Notes: generated from the sequence alone by a model not told the origin. DNA of 64,000 nucleotides from an uncultured Thalassotalea sp. (GCA_947502355.1 CANMZP010000014.1:42806-106805); one strand, 5' to 3'. Counted from the first letter of the stretch, positions 1 to 9,740 are shown. Numbers and translations: made by a program.

Positions 1-253
1 TATTCATTTCTAACATGGCTTCAAGCATTGCCACACGTTTGTCGGCTTTAACTTCTTCTTCGCCCCACAAGTAGGTGATACAAAGAATTTGGTCATCACT
101 TACCGATAAAAAAATCGGTAACTCTTCACGATCAACAATGCTAATTTGCAATACATCCACTTCGCCTGAAATCGGTTGGCAATCAAATACCATTCCCGTT
201 TCTGATGCTTCACCCAAACTGTTAAGGTGGTCTGCAATCTTATGAATATTCAT
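1..253 (-). CDS. yjfI: YjfI-type DUF2170 protein, C-terminus off the window
   Basis: The reverse strand encodes 84 residues from an ATG at 253, beginning MNIHKIADHLNSLGE and still open at base 1. The start is supported by an AAGGAT ribosome site just upstream. The sequence resembles the DUF2170/YjfI family, small cytosolic proteins of unknown biochemical role that in E. coli sit beside yjfJ (PspA-like), yjfK and yjfL. The next genes here (DUF350/YjfL protein, membrane aminopropyltransferase-like protein) fit that neighbourhood. Two copies of a 13-bp palindrome lie 60-110 bases upstream, so this gene probably begins its own transcription unit. The family call is by recall of sequence pattern and gene context; function is unknown. 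Confidence 0.7.
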   Translation of the reverse strand, partial: MNIHKIADHLNSLGEASETGMVFDCQPISGEVDVLQISIVDREELPIFLSVSDDQILCITYLWGEEEVKADKRVAMLEAMLEMN

Positions 254-315
254 GGTTATCCTTATGGTTGTTAAACTAATGGCTCTCTTTAATTGCTTAA
301 AGGGAATTAATTAGC

Positions 316-328
316 GACATATTATGTC
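316..328. promoter_or_regulatory. Palindrome copy 1 upstream of yjfI (candidate operator)
   Basis: GACATATTATGTC: a perfect 6-bp inverted repeat GACATA/TATGTC around one central base. The same arms recur at 352-364 and 4089-4101, all three in front of genes of the yjf-like cluster. Candidate binding site for a dimeric regulator that I cannot identify. Confidence 0.55.
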
Positions 329-351
329 ATTGGTTATAAATTTAGCATACT

Positions 352-364
352 GACATAATATGTC
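352..364. promoter_or_regulatory. Palindrome copy 2 upstream of yjfI (candidate operator)
   Basis: GACATAATATGTC: the same 6-bp arms as the copy at 316-328 with the central base swapped. The two centres are 36 bases apart, between three and four helical turns, in the short gap between the aminopropyltransferase-like gene and yjfI. Confidence 0.55.
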
Positions 365-369
365 AAACA

Positions 370-2118
370 CTAATTTTGTAAACTTTTGCTGTTTAGTCCC
401 TGTTGGTTCTGCCAAGCCTGCTGATGGTACTGATACAAGGTATGAGAACCGAGGTAATTGGTTTTAATGTCCTGCGAGTTTTGATAAAACGCGTTAGGGA
501 ATACAAAGGCATTTTCAATCAATGGCAAACTAAGCCATTGATGCTTAACAGGTAATTCGGTTAACTCATGCAGCCTGCGTGAGGCTGGTGCCCCCATTTT
601 ACTGGCAATGGTCCAGCCCCATTCACCAAAGCTTGGCACGTTATCATGCATTTGTTCAACATGCGCAAAACCGGCTTCTTGCATGGTGTTTTTAATGGAA
701 ATAAACGCATTTTTGGCATGATAAGGACTGGTTGATTGCACATTTATTAAGCCATCACCCGCTAATAAGTGCTTTAAACGGGCGTAAAAGTTAACCGAGT
801 AGAGCTTATTTAAGTCAGGATGATTCGGATCGGGTAAGTCAACAATGATGGTGTCAAAGGTTTTGCCTTGTTTAAGCAGATTATCGATGGCCAAAAACGC
901 ATCCGAATTAACCACTTCAACACGCTCATCGAGTAAGCTCGACTGAGTTATATGACGAATTTTTTGTGCCAGATCTGCAGGTAAGTGCTGCTCAGGGTGT
1001 TGAAACAGCTGCACCAGCTCCTCGTCTAAATCGATTAGAGTGACGCTTTGAGGTTGCCATTTTAACACATCACGCAAGGCCAGACCGTCACCACCGCCTA
1101 CGATTAATATCTCATTATGACGAGCTGAGCCTGCCATGGCAGGGATCACCAAGTAGCCGTGGTAAATGTGTTCATCGGCAGAGGAAAACTGCAACCGTGA
1201 GTTTAGATAAAAATTAACCACATCGGTATTTTCCAAACCCATTTTACGTTCGGTAAAGGTAAGCTGCTGATAACGGGTTTGTTCGCTGTATACCACCTTA
1301 TCGAGAAACAATAAGTTGCTCATATTATTTAGCCAGGCATTACCTGATTGGTAGGTGATAACGATACAAAGCGCTAATAGGGCATGCGCACCAACAAGTG
1401 TTTTACGCCAGTTCAGTTTATGCCAAAAGCGGATCATAAAAATGCCACCGGCAAGTAAATTTAAGGAGGCGGTAATGGCCGCTGCGGCGCTAATGTCCAG
1501 GCTCAATAAAAATATCACCCAAATCGCCGCACCTGCACCAGCACCAAGGTAATCGGCACCGTACATGGTGCCAAAATTATGCTCTAAATGTTCTTTATGG
1601 CGATCTTCACGAATGCGAGCAATAAGCGGAATTTCCATACCAATGAAAAAGCCGAGTAAAAAGCCAAACACATACGGCGTATTTAGCGCCAATTGGGTAA
1701 GTTGTTTAAATACCCCGCCACGCGGCAGAGCATCGGGTGGCAGGGCCATTAAGTCAGCAATGGTTTGTGGTAACACCTGAGTGAAACCAATTAAGGTGGA
1801 AATAAAAATAATCGATAAACTGCCAAGCAGGCCAATTAATAATTCCAACCAGGCAAAGCCTTGATAGCTGCAAATGATTTTTCGGGCAGCAAAGGAGCCT
1901 AAGCCCATAGCAACAATCATCAGGCCTATCATTGAGTATATGGTGCTTTCCATAATGCCTAGCACCCGGCCAGCATAATGAGACAGTAAATACTCGTAAA
2001 TCATCCCACAGCCGGCTAGCACCGCCATGGTTAAAATGAGAAGGACATCATCCCAAAAAAGCCTGCTTTTTAGGGCAGGCAGCCACGAGGGCTTGCGCAA
2101 ACTGCGTTGATTGCTCAT
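370..2118 (-). CDS. Membrane-bound spermidine synthase-like protein
   Basis: A 582-residue protein with two parts. Residues about 25-260 form six or seven hydrophobic segments. The C-terminal half carries a spermidine-synthase-like Rossmann fold: a DEHIYH segment corresponding to the SpeE substrate region, the SAM/dcSAM loop ILIVGGGDGLALRDVL, an acidic VTLIDLDEELVQL strand and DTIIVDLPDPN. Soluble SpeE enzymes move an aminopropyl group from decarboxylated SAM to putrescine; whether this membrane-fused form does so is not shown by the sequence. Membrane-embedded SpeE relatives next to DUF350 (YjfL) and DUF2170 (YjfI) genes are a recurrent arrangement. It lies 25 bases downstream of the DUF350 gene in the same direction, so co-transcription is likely. 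Confidence 0.8.
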   Translation of the reverse strand: MSNQRSLRKPSWLPALKSRLFWDDVLLILTMAVLAGCGMIYEYLLSHYAGRVLGIMESTIYSMIGLMIVAMGLGSFAARKIICSYQGFAWLELLIGLLGSLSIIFISTLIGFTQVLPQTIADLMALPPDALPRGGVFKQLTQLALNTPYVFGFLLGFFIGMEIPLIARIREDRHKEHLEHNFGTMYGADYLGAGAGAAIWVIFLLSLDISAAAAITASLNLLAGGIFMIRFWHKLNWRKTLVGAHALLALCIVITYQSGNAWLNNMSNLLFLDKVVYSEQTRYQQLTFTERKMGLENTDVVNFYLNSRLQFSSADEHIYHGYLVIPAMAGSARHNEILIVGGGDGLALRDVLKWQPQSVTLIDLDEELVQLFQHPEQHLPADLAQKIRHITQSSLLDERVEVVNSDAFLAIDNLLKQGKTFDTIIVDLPDPNHPDLNKLYSVNFYARLKHLLAGDGLINVQSTSPYHAKNAFISIKNTMQEAGFAHVEQMHDNVPSFGEWGWTIASKMGAPASRRLHELTELPVKHQWLSLPLIENAFVFPNAFYQNSQDIKTNYLGSHTLYQYHQQAWQNQQGLNSKSLQN

Positions 2119-2143
2119 AAATGTTGTCTGTGTTGTAAGCTAG

Positions 2144-3046
2144 TTAGGCCATTAATGCGGTTAAAATTAACGCGATTGAAATGCTAATCGCCATTTCAAT
2201 ACTGGCCACACCGACGTTATGTTGATGGTCAACTTCTTGGGTAAGGTTAATACCCCATAAGATGATTTTTTTGGCAATGGCGGTAAGAATCGCCATTAGT
2301 ACCGTCATGATCACGCCAATCACTAACCAGCCAATCAAGTTTTCAACAATTGTTTCTGGGGTATAGTTTAAAAAGTAACTCGCGGCGGTTACCGCTAAAG
2401 ACGTTGAGATAACATGGCCGCTGTAGCGCAAAGCTAAGGCTATCTGACCGTCTTTAAATGCTTCTTGTAATGAATCTTTTTGATTATGATTGGCATAGTA
2501 AGATTCGCGCATACGGGTAACAATAACCAAAATAACCTGCGAAACAAAAAAGCCACTAATAATGGCAATAAAGGTATATACGTTTAAGCCATCCACCCAA
2601 ATAAGCACGGCACGCACAACGATAGCGGTAGCAATTACGCTAGCGGCATCGACTAAGGCAACCGTGATATTACGGTTTTTAATTTCATGGATTTTATCTA
2701 ATTTATCCAAGGCAAATTTATCGTGAAATACACGGCCAAGTTTAATCAGTAATAAACCCAATAAACCGTACGAAAACATGCCTAACGCTTCGAGATGATA
2801 ACTGCTTGCGCTCTCACCGGTAATGGCGCCCGTCATTACGATGCCTAGTGCGGCAACGCTACCAGCGACGCTGATACCAAAGGCGAAGTTATCTTCCTCA
2901 GCTAATTCTTTGGTGGTGTTTACTTGTGCGCTTAACCCTGAGACAAAACGCATCGCACTAAGTAAGATGATGGCAATAACCAAATCTATCGCCAAAATGG
3001 TGATAATTTCCTGGTTTAGCGAGGTAATATTAAACAATTGATTCAT
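2144..3046 (-). CDS. yjfL: DUF350 family inner-membrane protein (YjfL-like)
   Basis: A 300-residue, very hydrophobic protein with about eight predicted membrane segments arranged as two related halves. Each half holds a long helix with small residues followed by a basic loop (FGISVAGSVAALGIVMTGAI in the first, LALRYSGHVISTSLAVTAAS in the second). This duplicated pattern is typical of the DUF350/YjfL family, whose function is unknown. It sits between a lipoprotein gene 11 bases upstream and the membrane aminopropyltransferase-like gene 25 bases downstream, so the three probably form one transcript from a promoter near 4050-4100. E. coli yjfL belongs to a comparable cluster with yjfI, yjfJ and yjfK. 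A shared membrane-stress role is inferred from that context only. Confidence 0.82.
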   Translation of the reverse strand: MNQLFNITSLNQEIITILAIDLVIAIILLSAMRFVSGLSAQVNTTKELAEEDNFAFGISVAGSVAALGIVMTGAITGESASSYHLEALGMFSYGLLGLLLIKLGRVFHDKFALDKLDKIHEIKNRNITVALVDAASVIATAIVVRAVLIWVDGLNVYTFIAIISGFFVSQVILVIVTRMRESYYANHNQKDSLQEAFKDGQIALALRYSGHVISTSLAVTAASYFLNYTPETIVENLIGWLVIGVIMTVLMAILTAIAKKIILWGINLTQEVDHQHNVGVASIEMAISISIALILTALMA

Positions 3047-3057
3047 TTGTTTTCCTA

Positions 3058-4032
3058 TTATTTTCCACTTCTGAAGCTTCGTGATGTTGTTGTTCTGCTA
3101 TTACGAAGGCTTGCGTTGTTTGAATATTTCGATTTTTTGGCAAAACTGTTGGCTTTACTGCTGCTGGTTTGCCTAAATTTATTACTGCTTACCTGAGCGG
3201 TTTTACTCTGCTTGGACAACCCTGAGCTTCCGGTGCGGTTCTTGCTGTATGGGCTGGTGTATTTTTGTCCGGTACTGGCAAACGATTTTTTCATTCGATT
3301 ATCCAGGTTGGTTTGTTTGGTTCGTTGTTTCGGAGAGGTATAACGGTAACGGCCATAGTCATTGTAATAACTGTAACCACGTGAACGTCCCCAACGATCA
3401 TAATAAATGCGACGTCCACCAAACATATTATCCATCATTGAGTACATGCCATACCATGCCCAAAAAGACATACCCGAGCCATTGCTTTGCCATTGCCCAT
3501 AACTTGGGTTACCAACTAACTGCGAGCCGGTGCCAAAGTCTTCTGCACCGTTTGCAGCCAAACTCTGTTCTTTACTAAGGGAGTTAATACGGGGGAGCAC
3601 ACCATCAGACATATCGGACAACACATTTAATGGGTCACTTAGGGCGTCTGAATACAGGTTGAGATCGGCCGCCTGGTAAATATTAACCAGTTCGTCAAAG
3701 CGCTCTTGGTTATCAACAAACATCTGTGGCTGATTAAGCACCGTTAGAAGGCGTTCTTGCAAGGACAAATACATTGGTCCTTGCGCAGTCGCATCCTTTT
3801 TAAACTCTTGAGCTAAAGGGGCTAAATCCGGTTTTAACTCAATAATTTTATCGGCGTATTGATTGATTAGATTGGCATTTCGCACGTCTCCAGAGGACAA
3901 CGCTTTTGCCAGTAGCTCAACTCGTTGCTCGGTAATGGGGATTTGTGCTTCGATTTTATCGAGCACTGGATCACCACAAGCGGTTAAGCCAATGAATAAT
4001 AAAAATATAAAAACGCGTTTTATTGATTGCAT
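3058..4032 (-). CDS. Hypothetical lipoprotein of the yjf-like cluster
   Basis: A 324-residue protein with a lipoprotein signal: basic start MQSIKR, hydrophobic stretch, and lipobox LTAC with Cys19 as the expected lipid-modified residue. Residues about 25-150 look alpha-helical. The middle is aromatic and glycine-rich (FWAWYGMYSMMDNMFGG, then a Tyr/Arg/Gly-rich run). The last 100 residues are strongly basic and Ser/Lys/Arg-rich (about residues 225-324), as in a disordered tail that could touch lipopolysaccharide, nucleic acid or peptidoglycan. I do not recognise the family. It is the first gene of the three-gene minus-strand unit, and a copy of the 13-bp palindrome lies 57 bases upstream of its start. 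Confidence 0.75.
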   Translation of the reverse strand: MQSIKRVFIFLLFIGLTACGDPVLDKIEAQIPITEQRVELLAKALSSGDVRNANLINQYADKIIELKPDLAPLAQEFKKDATAQGPMYLSLQERLLTVLNQPQMFVDNQERFDELVNIYQAADLNLYSDALSDPLNVLSDMSDGVLPRINSLSKEQSLAANGAEDFGTGSQLVGNPSYGQWQSNGSGMSFWAWYGMYSMMDNMFGGRRIYYDRWGRSRGYSYYNDYGRYRYTSPKQRTKQTNLDNRMKKSFASTGQKYTSPYSKNRTGSSGLSKQSKTAQVSSNKFRQTSSSKANSFAKKSKYSNNASLRNSRTTTSRSFRSGK

Positions 4033-4088
4033 TTCTGCTCTCTTTCCTTCAAAAATGCTAAAGTACTGTTATTATTAATAACACCTTT

Positions 4089-4101
4089 GACATAATATGT
4101 C
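4089..4101. promoter_or_regulatory. Palindrome copy 3 between the lipoprotein gene and glnE
   Basis: GACATAATATGTC, identical to the copy at 352-364. It lies in the divergent gap: 57 bases before the lipoprotein start and 36 bases before the preferred glnE start. The link to the other copies in front of yjfI argues that its target is the minus-strand cluster, although it could also influence glnE. Confidence 0.55.
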
Positions 4102-4136
4102 TATGTTTGCCGCTCACTTCGTATAAGGGTAGTTCA

Positions 4137-7019
4137 TTGAACACACGTCATTATAAAAACGCAGACCTACTTGCCGATTTGCCAGCCGATTTACCCGCTG
4201 AGCTATCAAAACTTTCCATTCATCATTGGCAGCTATTTTCCGAGCAACACCCTGATGTTGTTGTGGCCCTAAATCCTAAGCAAATCGAACTTTGCCAGCG
4301 TGGATTTGCCTTAAGTGATTTTGTGTTTGCTCAGTTTATGGCTTATCCACAATGGTTACCAGAAATATTCGCCACCGACTTCTTACAACCGATAGACTTT
4401 GACACCTTGGTTAAAGCCAAAATAGATGCCTGTGAGAGTGAGGAAGAATTACATAAAGCGTTGCGCCTGATCCGCCGTAAATATCTAGCAGGTATCGCAT
4501 TAACCGATTTATGTTGTGACATCCCTTTAACCACATCGCTTACAAACTTATCCGCATTAGCCGATGCTCTAATCGTTAATGCTCGTGATTGGTTAAGTGA
4601 GTTTTGCTATAAGCTTTGGGGCCAACCTCAAAATGAAGCGGGGGAGTGTCAGCCTTTACTGATTTATGCAATGGGCAAGCTTGGTGGTAAGGAGCTGAAT
4701 TTTTCATCCGATATTGATTTGATCTTTTCTTATCCAGACAGTGGTCAAACGGTTGGTGCTAGGCGAGCGCTAGATAATCAACAATTTTTTGTGCGTTTAG
4801 GACAAAAGCTTATTACCGCCTTAAATCAAATTACCCAAGATGGTTTTGTGTTTCGTGTTGATATGCGTTTACGCCCATTTGGTGATAGTGGTCCTTTGGT
4901 GATGAATTTTTCTTCTCTAGAAAATTACTATCAGGATCAAGGGCGAGATTGGGAACGTTACGCCATGTTAAAAGCTCGCTTGGTTGGTGACCACCCTAGT
5001 CATGTGCAATTACAGCAAATGCTGCGTCCTTTTGTGTTTCGTCGTTATATCGACTTTAGCGTGATTGAGAGCTTTCGGAAAATGAAGATGATGATTGCCC
5101 AAGAAGCACGTCGTCGTCAGCTTCAACACAATATAAAACTTGGCGTTGGTGGCATTCGTGAAGTCGAGTTTATTGCGCAAGTGTTTCAACTGATCCGCGG
5201 CGGTCGTATTGCCCAGCTTCAAGAGCGTAATTTATTAACCGCCCTAAGCTTATTAGTAGAATTTGAGTGCATCAGTGAGTCCTCAAAACAAGTGTTGAGT
5301 GATGCTTACTGCTTTTTAAGGCGAAGCGAAAACGCCATTCAAGCCTTTGGGGATCAACAAACCCAACAGTTGCCCGATGATGAGATAAATCAGGCTAGGC
5401 TTTGTTTTGTTATGGGGTTTGCCAACTGGCAAGATTATCTTGCCCAGTGCCAAAAGCATATGCGAGCAGTCAATGAAGAGTTTAAGCAATTAGTTGGCGA
5501 AGAAAATGAAACCGAGCAAAATGCCGATGAGCATTGGGTTACGTATTGGTTGGCTGATTGGCCTGAGGATGAGGCATGTCATTGGATTTTAAGTCATCAA
5601 AGCCAGTGGCCTGCAGAGCAAATTAACAATCAATTACAGCACTTTAAGCATGATTTAAAAAAGCGCACCATAGGACAACGTGGGCGGCTAATTTTAGATA
5701 AACTCATTCCATCCTTGTTAGGTTTGTTGGCAGCCGATAAAACGGTTGAACTAACCTTGCAACGTACCTTAACCGTGCTCGGTAAAATATTAACTCGTAC
5801 CGCTTACCTTGAATTACTCTATGAAAATCCGGGCGCCTTTGAACAACTGTTAAAGTTATGTCGAGCCAGTGAGTGGATAGCCGAGTTATTGGCTAAATTC
5901 CCAATGCTACTTGATGAGTTAATCGATCCAAAATTACTCTACGCCATGCCAGAACAAGCGGATTATCTACCGTTATGTAGCGAGGCATTAATGCGTATTC
6001 CTGAAGATGATTTAGAAGCGCAAATGGAAGGCTTGCGCCAGTTTAAACAAGCCATGCAACTTAAAACTGCAGCAGCAGATATTACGGGCATCTTACCGGT
6101 TATGAAAGTAAGTGATCATTTAACGTATTTGGCCGAGGCAATCATTAATGAAGTGGTTAACATGGCCTGGCAGCAAATGGTACAACGCTATGGTGCGCCA
6201 AAGCACAGTTTAACCACGGGTGAGAAGAACTTTGCAGTGATTGGTTATGGAAAATTAGGTGGTCTTGAGTTGGGCTATGGCTCCGATCTTGATTTGGTTT
6301 TTGTGCATAACAGCCCTGCGGGGGATAACACCACCGGGGAGAAACAAATTTCCGCCATGCAATTTTACCTCAAACTTGGCCAACGAATTCAACACTTGTT
6401 TAATACTCGCACCGCCAGTGGCATTTTATATGAAGCAGATATGCGACTAAGGCCTTCGGGCAATTCGGGGGCCCTGGTGATTCATATTGACAGCTTTGAG
6501 CAATATCAGCACAAAGAAGCCTGGACCTGGGAACATCAAGCCCTTGTTAGAGCAAGAATGGTATATTCTGATCCTGCACTCCTTAATGCTTTTACGCGTA
6601 TTCGACAAGATATTTTGGCAACGACGAGGAACTTAGGCAGTTTAAAAGAAGACGTAAGTAAGATGCGCGTCAAAATGCGTAATCACCTTGATAAATCTAC
6701 TACTGATCAAATCGATATAAAACAGAGTGTTGGCGGGCTTGCTGACATTGAATTTATCGCCCAGTATTTGGTGTTGGCAAATGCGCATATATTCCCAACC
6801 CTTGCGCAATACTCCGATAATGTGCGTATTTTTGAGCAATTAGCTGAGCATGAGTTGCTATCACAACAAGAAGCTGAGCAATTGACCACCGCGTATTGTC
6901 AGTTAAGGGATATGGGGCATGCGTTGGTATTGCAAAGTAAGCCCACGTTGGTTGATAAGCAACAATTGCAAGCCGAACGCGCTTATGTGGAAAAGGTTTG
7001 GCATAGGCTGTTTGAATAA
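4137..7019 (+). CDS. glnE: Bifunctional glutamine synthetase adenylyltransferase/deadenylylase
   Basis: GlnE attaches AMP to, and removes it from, glutamine synthetase in response to PII protein and glutamine, and so tunes nitrogen assimilation. The protein has two nucleotidyltransferase domains. The N-terminal adenylyl-removing domain shows GKLGGKELNFSSDIDLIF and the C-terminal adenylylating domain shows GYGKLGGLELGYGSDLDLVF, each with the Gly-Gly and Asp-x-Asp metal site. I prefer the TTG at 4137 because AAGGGT lies 6 bases before it and it gives 960 residues, near the E. coli length of 946. An in-frame TTG at 4107 would add 10 residues but has no ribosome site. It is divergent from the yjf-like cluster and convergent with the acyltransferase gene downstream. 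Confidence 0.96.
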   Translation: MNTRHYKNADLLADLPADLPAELSKLSIHHWQLFSEQHPDVVVALNPKQIELCQRGFALSDFVFAQFMAYPQWLPEIFATDFLQPIDFDTLVKAKIDACESEEELHKALRLIRRKYLAGIALTDLCCDIPLTTSLTNLSALADALIVNARDWLSEFCYKLWGQPQNEAGECQPLLIYAMGKLGGKELNFSSDIDLIFSYPDSGQTVGARRALDNQQFFVRLGQKLITALNQITQDGFVFRVDMRLRPFGDSGPLVMNFSSLENYYQDQGRDWERYAMLKARLVGDHPSHVQLQQMLRPFVFRRYIDFSVIESFRKMKMMIAQEARRRQLQHNIKLGVGGIREVEFIAQVFQLIRGGRIAQLQERNLLTALSLLVEFECISESSKQVLSDAYCFLRRSENAIQAFGDQQTQQLPDDEINQARLCFVMGFANWQDYLAQCQKHMRAVNEEFKQLVGEENETEQNADEHWVTYWLADWPEDEACHWILSHQSQWPAEQINNQLQHFKHDLKKRTIGQRGRLILDKLIPSLLGLLAADKTVELTLQRTLTVLGKILTRTAYLELLYENPGAFEQLLKLCRASEWIAELLAKFPMLLDELIDPKLLYAMPEQADYLPLCSEALMRIPEDDLEAQMEGLRQFKQAMQLKTAAADITGILPVMKVSDHLTYLAEAIINEVVNMAWQQMVQRYGAPKHSLTTGEKNFAVIGYGKLGGLELGYGSDLDLVFVHNSPAGDNTTGEKQISAMQFYLKLGQRIQHLFNTRTASGILYEADMRLRPSGNSGALVIHIDSFEQYQHKEAWTWEHQALVRARMVYSDPALLNAFTRIRQDILATTRNLGSLKEDVSKMRVKMRNHLDKSTTDQIDIKQSVGGLADIEFIAQYLVLANAHIFPTLAQYSDNVRIFEQLAEHELLSQQEAEQLTTAYCQLRDMGHALVLQSKPTLVDKQQLQAERAYVEKVWHRLFE

Positions 7020-7054
7020 AAAATAGCCACAGTAGAGCTGCAAGCCATAAAAAA

Positions 7055-7085
7055 AAGCATGCTGCATTCGTCGTGCAGCATGCTT
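7055..7085. terminator. Bidirectional terminator between glnE and the lpxL-type gene
   Basis: A 12-bp perfect stem AAGCATGCTGCA / TGCAGCATGCTT with a 7-base loop. An A-run precedes it and a T-rich stretch follows, so it can end both converging genes. Confidence 0.85.
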
Positions 7086-7105
7086 CTTATATTACTTAAA
7101 AGTCT

Positions 7106-8044
7106 TTAGCTGTAGAATTTAGGATCGTCTTTGTTTGGTCTGGTTTTAAAACGACGATGCAGCCACATGTATTGCTCCGGCTTTTCTCTGATTTGCTTTT
7201 CTAGCTCTTGGTTTACACGAGTAATGTCTTGTATGTCGTCACCTGAGGGGAAGTTTTCTAGCGGCTCACTAAAGCAAATCTCATAACCACTGTCATCATC
7301 TAAGCGGTATGTATGCACCATAATGGTTTTCACATTCTTGCGTTTGGCAAACATCATCGTGCCTATGGTGCTGGCGGTATCTGGTATATTAAAAAATGGC
7401 ACAAAAACAGACCGTTTACGACCATAGTCCTGATCCGGTAAATAAATACAGGACTCACCATCTCGAAGGGCATTACACATGCCACGTACATCCGACTTAT
7501 CAAGCATAAACTTATTCGAACGAGCACGACCTTTATGCTGGAAGTATTCCATTAGCTGATTATGATTCGGGCGATAAAACACCACCACCTGATGGAAAAA
7601 ACCAATGGCGCGAGCGGCTGGCTCAACACATAAGTTATGTTTGGCCAATAATAATAGGCCACTGCCATCTTGTTTGGCTTTTTCGACATTCTCTAGGCCT
7701 TTAACATGGATACGGCGTTTAAAACGCCAATTAGGCCACCACCAGCCAATGCCTGTTTCCAGAAGGGCAATGCCAGTATTTTCAAAGTTTTTGGTTAGCA
7801 GCTTTAAACGCTCTTCGTCGCTTAATTCGGGAAAACATACGTTGATGTTCTTTTCGGCAACTTTATAGCGAGTGCCACCAAGTTTCATCATTAACCGGCC
7901 AAGCACTCGGCCCATTGGCAACTGTAATTTATATGGCAACCAAGAAATACTGCCCAAAATAATCACAGCTAGCCAGGTTGGCCAGTATTTAGGTAATAAA
8001 AAAGCGGGTTTAAATTCGGTTTGCAGAACTTTGTTTTTACTCAA
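7106..8044 (-). CDS. lpxL: LpxL/HtrB-family lipid A lauroyl acyltransferase
   Basis: A 312-residue inner-membrane acyltransferase of the LpxL/LpxM/LpxP family, which adds a secondary acyl chain to Kdo2-lipid IVA in lipid A synthesis. One N-terminal membrane anchor (about residues 20-42) is followed by the catalytic HxxxxE motif HNLCVE, in the usual place for this family. Further family features are the conserved RPNHNQ and ARSNKF segments and the C-terminal YMWLHRRFKTRP, very close to the consensus YxWxHRRFKTRP. Which acyl chain is used (laurate, palmitoleate, myristate) cannot be told from sequence. It is divergent from hldE, another lipopolysaccharide gene. Confidence 0.9.
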   Translation of the reverse strand: MSKNKVLQTEFKPAFLLPKYWPTWLAVIILGSISWLPYKLQLPMGRVLGRLMMKLGGTRYKVAEKNINVCFPELSDEERLKLLTKNFENTGIALLETGIGWWWPNWRFKRRIHVKGLENVEKAKQDGSGLLLLAKHNLCVEPAARAIGFFHQVVVFYRPNHNQLMEYFQHKGRARSNKFMLDKSDVRGMCNALRDGESCIYLPDQDYGRKRSVFVPFFNIPDTASTIGTMMFAKRKNVKTIMVHTYRLDDDSGYEICFSEPLENFPSGDDIQDITRVNQELEKQIREKPEQYMWLHRRFKTRPNKDDPKFYS

Positions 8045-8201
8045 GGTTACATCAACTCTTTGAAAAGATTATACTATAGCGCATTCTTTAAGATTAGCAT
8101 CTATGCTTAATCTTAACATTATATCAATGATTGCTATTTCAATCTCAACAGAAATTGTAAATCATTGGTTTATTAACATTATATCCTTTATGAGAACCGG
8201 T

Positions 8202-9629
8202 ATGAAAGTAGATATTCCTAATTTTAACGACGCCCGCGTATTAGTAGTTGGCGATGTGATGCTCGACCGCTATTGGCATGGGCCAACAAGTCGAATTTCC
8301 CCTGAAGCCCCTGTACCGGTGGTTAAAATTGACAACAACGAAGACCGCCCAGGTGGTGCAGCCAACGTGGCATTAAACATTGCCAGTTTAGGTGGGCATG
8401 TTTCGTTGTCTGGTGTTACCGGCAATGATGAAGCGGCACAGGCATTGGATGTAGCCTTATCGGCAATGAAAGTGCAGTGTAAATTCTCGCGCAATGACAG
8501 CGTACCAACCATCACTAAGTTGAGGGTATTAAGCCGTCATCAGCAGTTATTACGATTAGACTTTGAAGAGTCCCTTGCTGGTATTGATAAAACCGAGTTG
8601 GTTGCCCAGGTTGAACAAAGCCTTGAGCAGAACGATTTATTGTTATTATCAGATTACGATAAGGGGACGCTGTCGGATGTTCAGCAATTAATCACCTTAG
8701 CGCGCAGTAAGAATGTGCCAGTATTAGTTGATCCCAAAGGCAGTGATTTTAGAAAATATCGCGGTGCCACGTTAATTACCCCAAATTTATCGGAATTTGA
8801 AGGGGTAGTCGGGCATTGTAAAGATGAAGCCGAGTTGGTGGATAAAGGTCAGGCACTATTGGAAGAGCTTGAACTTGATGCCTTATTGGTTACCCGATCC
8901 GAAAATGGCATGACGCTAATTCGCGCCAATGAGCCAGAGTTACACTTACCAACGCATGCCAAAGAAGTGTATGACGTTACCGGTGCAGGTGATACCGTAA
9001 TTGCGACGTTAGCTTTAGCCATTGCTGCGGGTTCTACCTTTAGTGAAGCCAGTGCTTTAGCCAATATTGCCGCAAGTGTCGTAGTTGGTAAGCTAGGTAC
9101 GTCAACGGTAAGTGAAGTTGAAATTGCCCAAGCCATCAGCCAAGGTCAGGAAAGTGGCAGTGGTGTGGTGACAGAAGAACAGTTAAAAATGATCCTTGAG
9201 CAAGCGCAAAAGCGTGGTGAAAAAGTGGTTATGACCAATGGCTGTTTCGACATATTACACGCCGGACACGTGTCGTATTTATCAAACGCAGGTAAGTTAG
9301 GCGATCGTTTAATTGTTGCGGTAAATGATGACAATTCAGTAAAACGATTAAAAGGTAGCGGTCGACCAGTAAATCCATTAGACCGTCGTATGGCGGTATT
9401 AGCCGGATTAGGTGCGGTAGACTGGGTCGTAAACTTTAGCGAAGATACCCCACAACGATTAATTGCGAATCTATTACCAGACATTTTGGTAAAAGGCGGT
9501 GATTATAAAGTAGAAGACATTGCCGGTGGTGCCGAAGTCATTGCCGCAGGCGGTCAAGTACAGGTTTTAAACTTTGAAGACGGCGTTTCGACGACTGAAA
9601 TTATTAATACGATTCGTCTAGAAGATTAA
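8202..9629 (+). CDS. hldE: Bifunctional heptose-7-phosphate kinase / heptose-1-phosphate adenylyltransferase
   Basis: HldE makes ADP-heptose for the lipopolysaccharide inner core. The N-terminal ribokinase-type domain (about residues 1-318) has [11 protein letters not shown] and the catalytic DVTGAGD loop near residue 257. The C-terminal cytidylyltransferase-type domain has [12 protein letters not shown] near residue 345 with the HxGH nucleotide site, and the later [13 protein letters not shown] stretch. I place the start at the ATG at 8202, giving 475 residues (E. coli HldE has 477). An upstream in-frame ATG at 8103 would add 33 residues that do not resemble the family. A strong terminator follows at 9741-9771. 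Confidence 0.96.
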   Translation: MKVDIPNFNDARVLVVGDVMLDRYWHGPTSRISPEAPVPVVKIDNNEDRPGGAANVALNIASLGGHVSLSGVTGNDEAAQALDVALSAMKVQCKFSRNDSVPTITKLRVLSRHQQLLRLDFEESLAGIDKTELVAQVEQSLEQNDLLLLSDYDKGTLSDVQQLITLARSKNVPVLVDPKGSDFRKYRGATLITPNLSEFEGVVGHCKDEAELVDKGQALLEELELDALLVTRSENGMTLIRANEPELHLPTHAKEVYDVTGAGDTVIATLALAIAAGSTFSEASALANIAASVVVGKLGTSTVSEVEIAQAISQGQESGSGVVTEEQLKMILEQAQKRGEKVVMTNGCFDILHAGHVSYLSNAGKLGDRLIVAVNDDNSVKRLKGSGRPVNPLDRRMAVLAGLGAVDWVVNFSEDTPQRLIANLLPDILVKGGDYKVEDIAGGAEVIAAGGQVQVLNFEDGVSTTEIINTIRLED

Positions 9630-9740
9630 AATAGCAGATTAAATTAGCCGAGCCCCTAAATGCCTAGCTTGCCTAGGTATTTAAACAGCATAGACACTTC
9701 ACTAGCATAGGCCGTTTTCAACGGCTTAAGTGTAAATACA

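Noticed and set aside
1355..1780. Plus-strand open frames opposite the spermidine-synthase-like gene
   Set aside because: They lie inside a well-supported minus-strand gene, have no family pattern and no ribosome sites.
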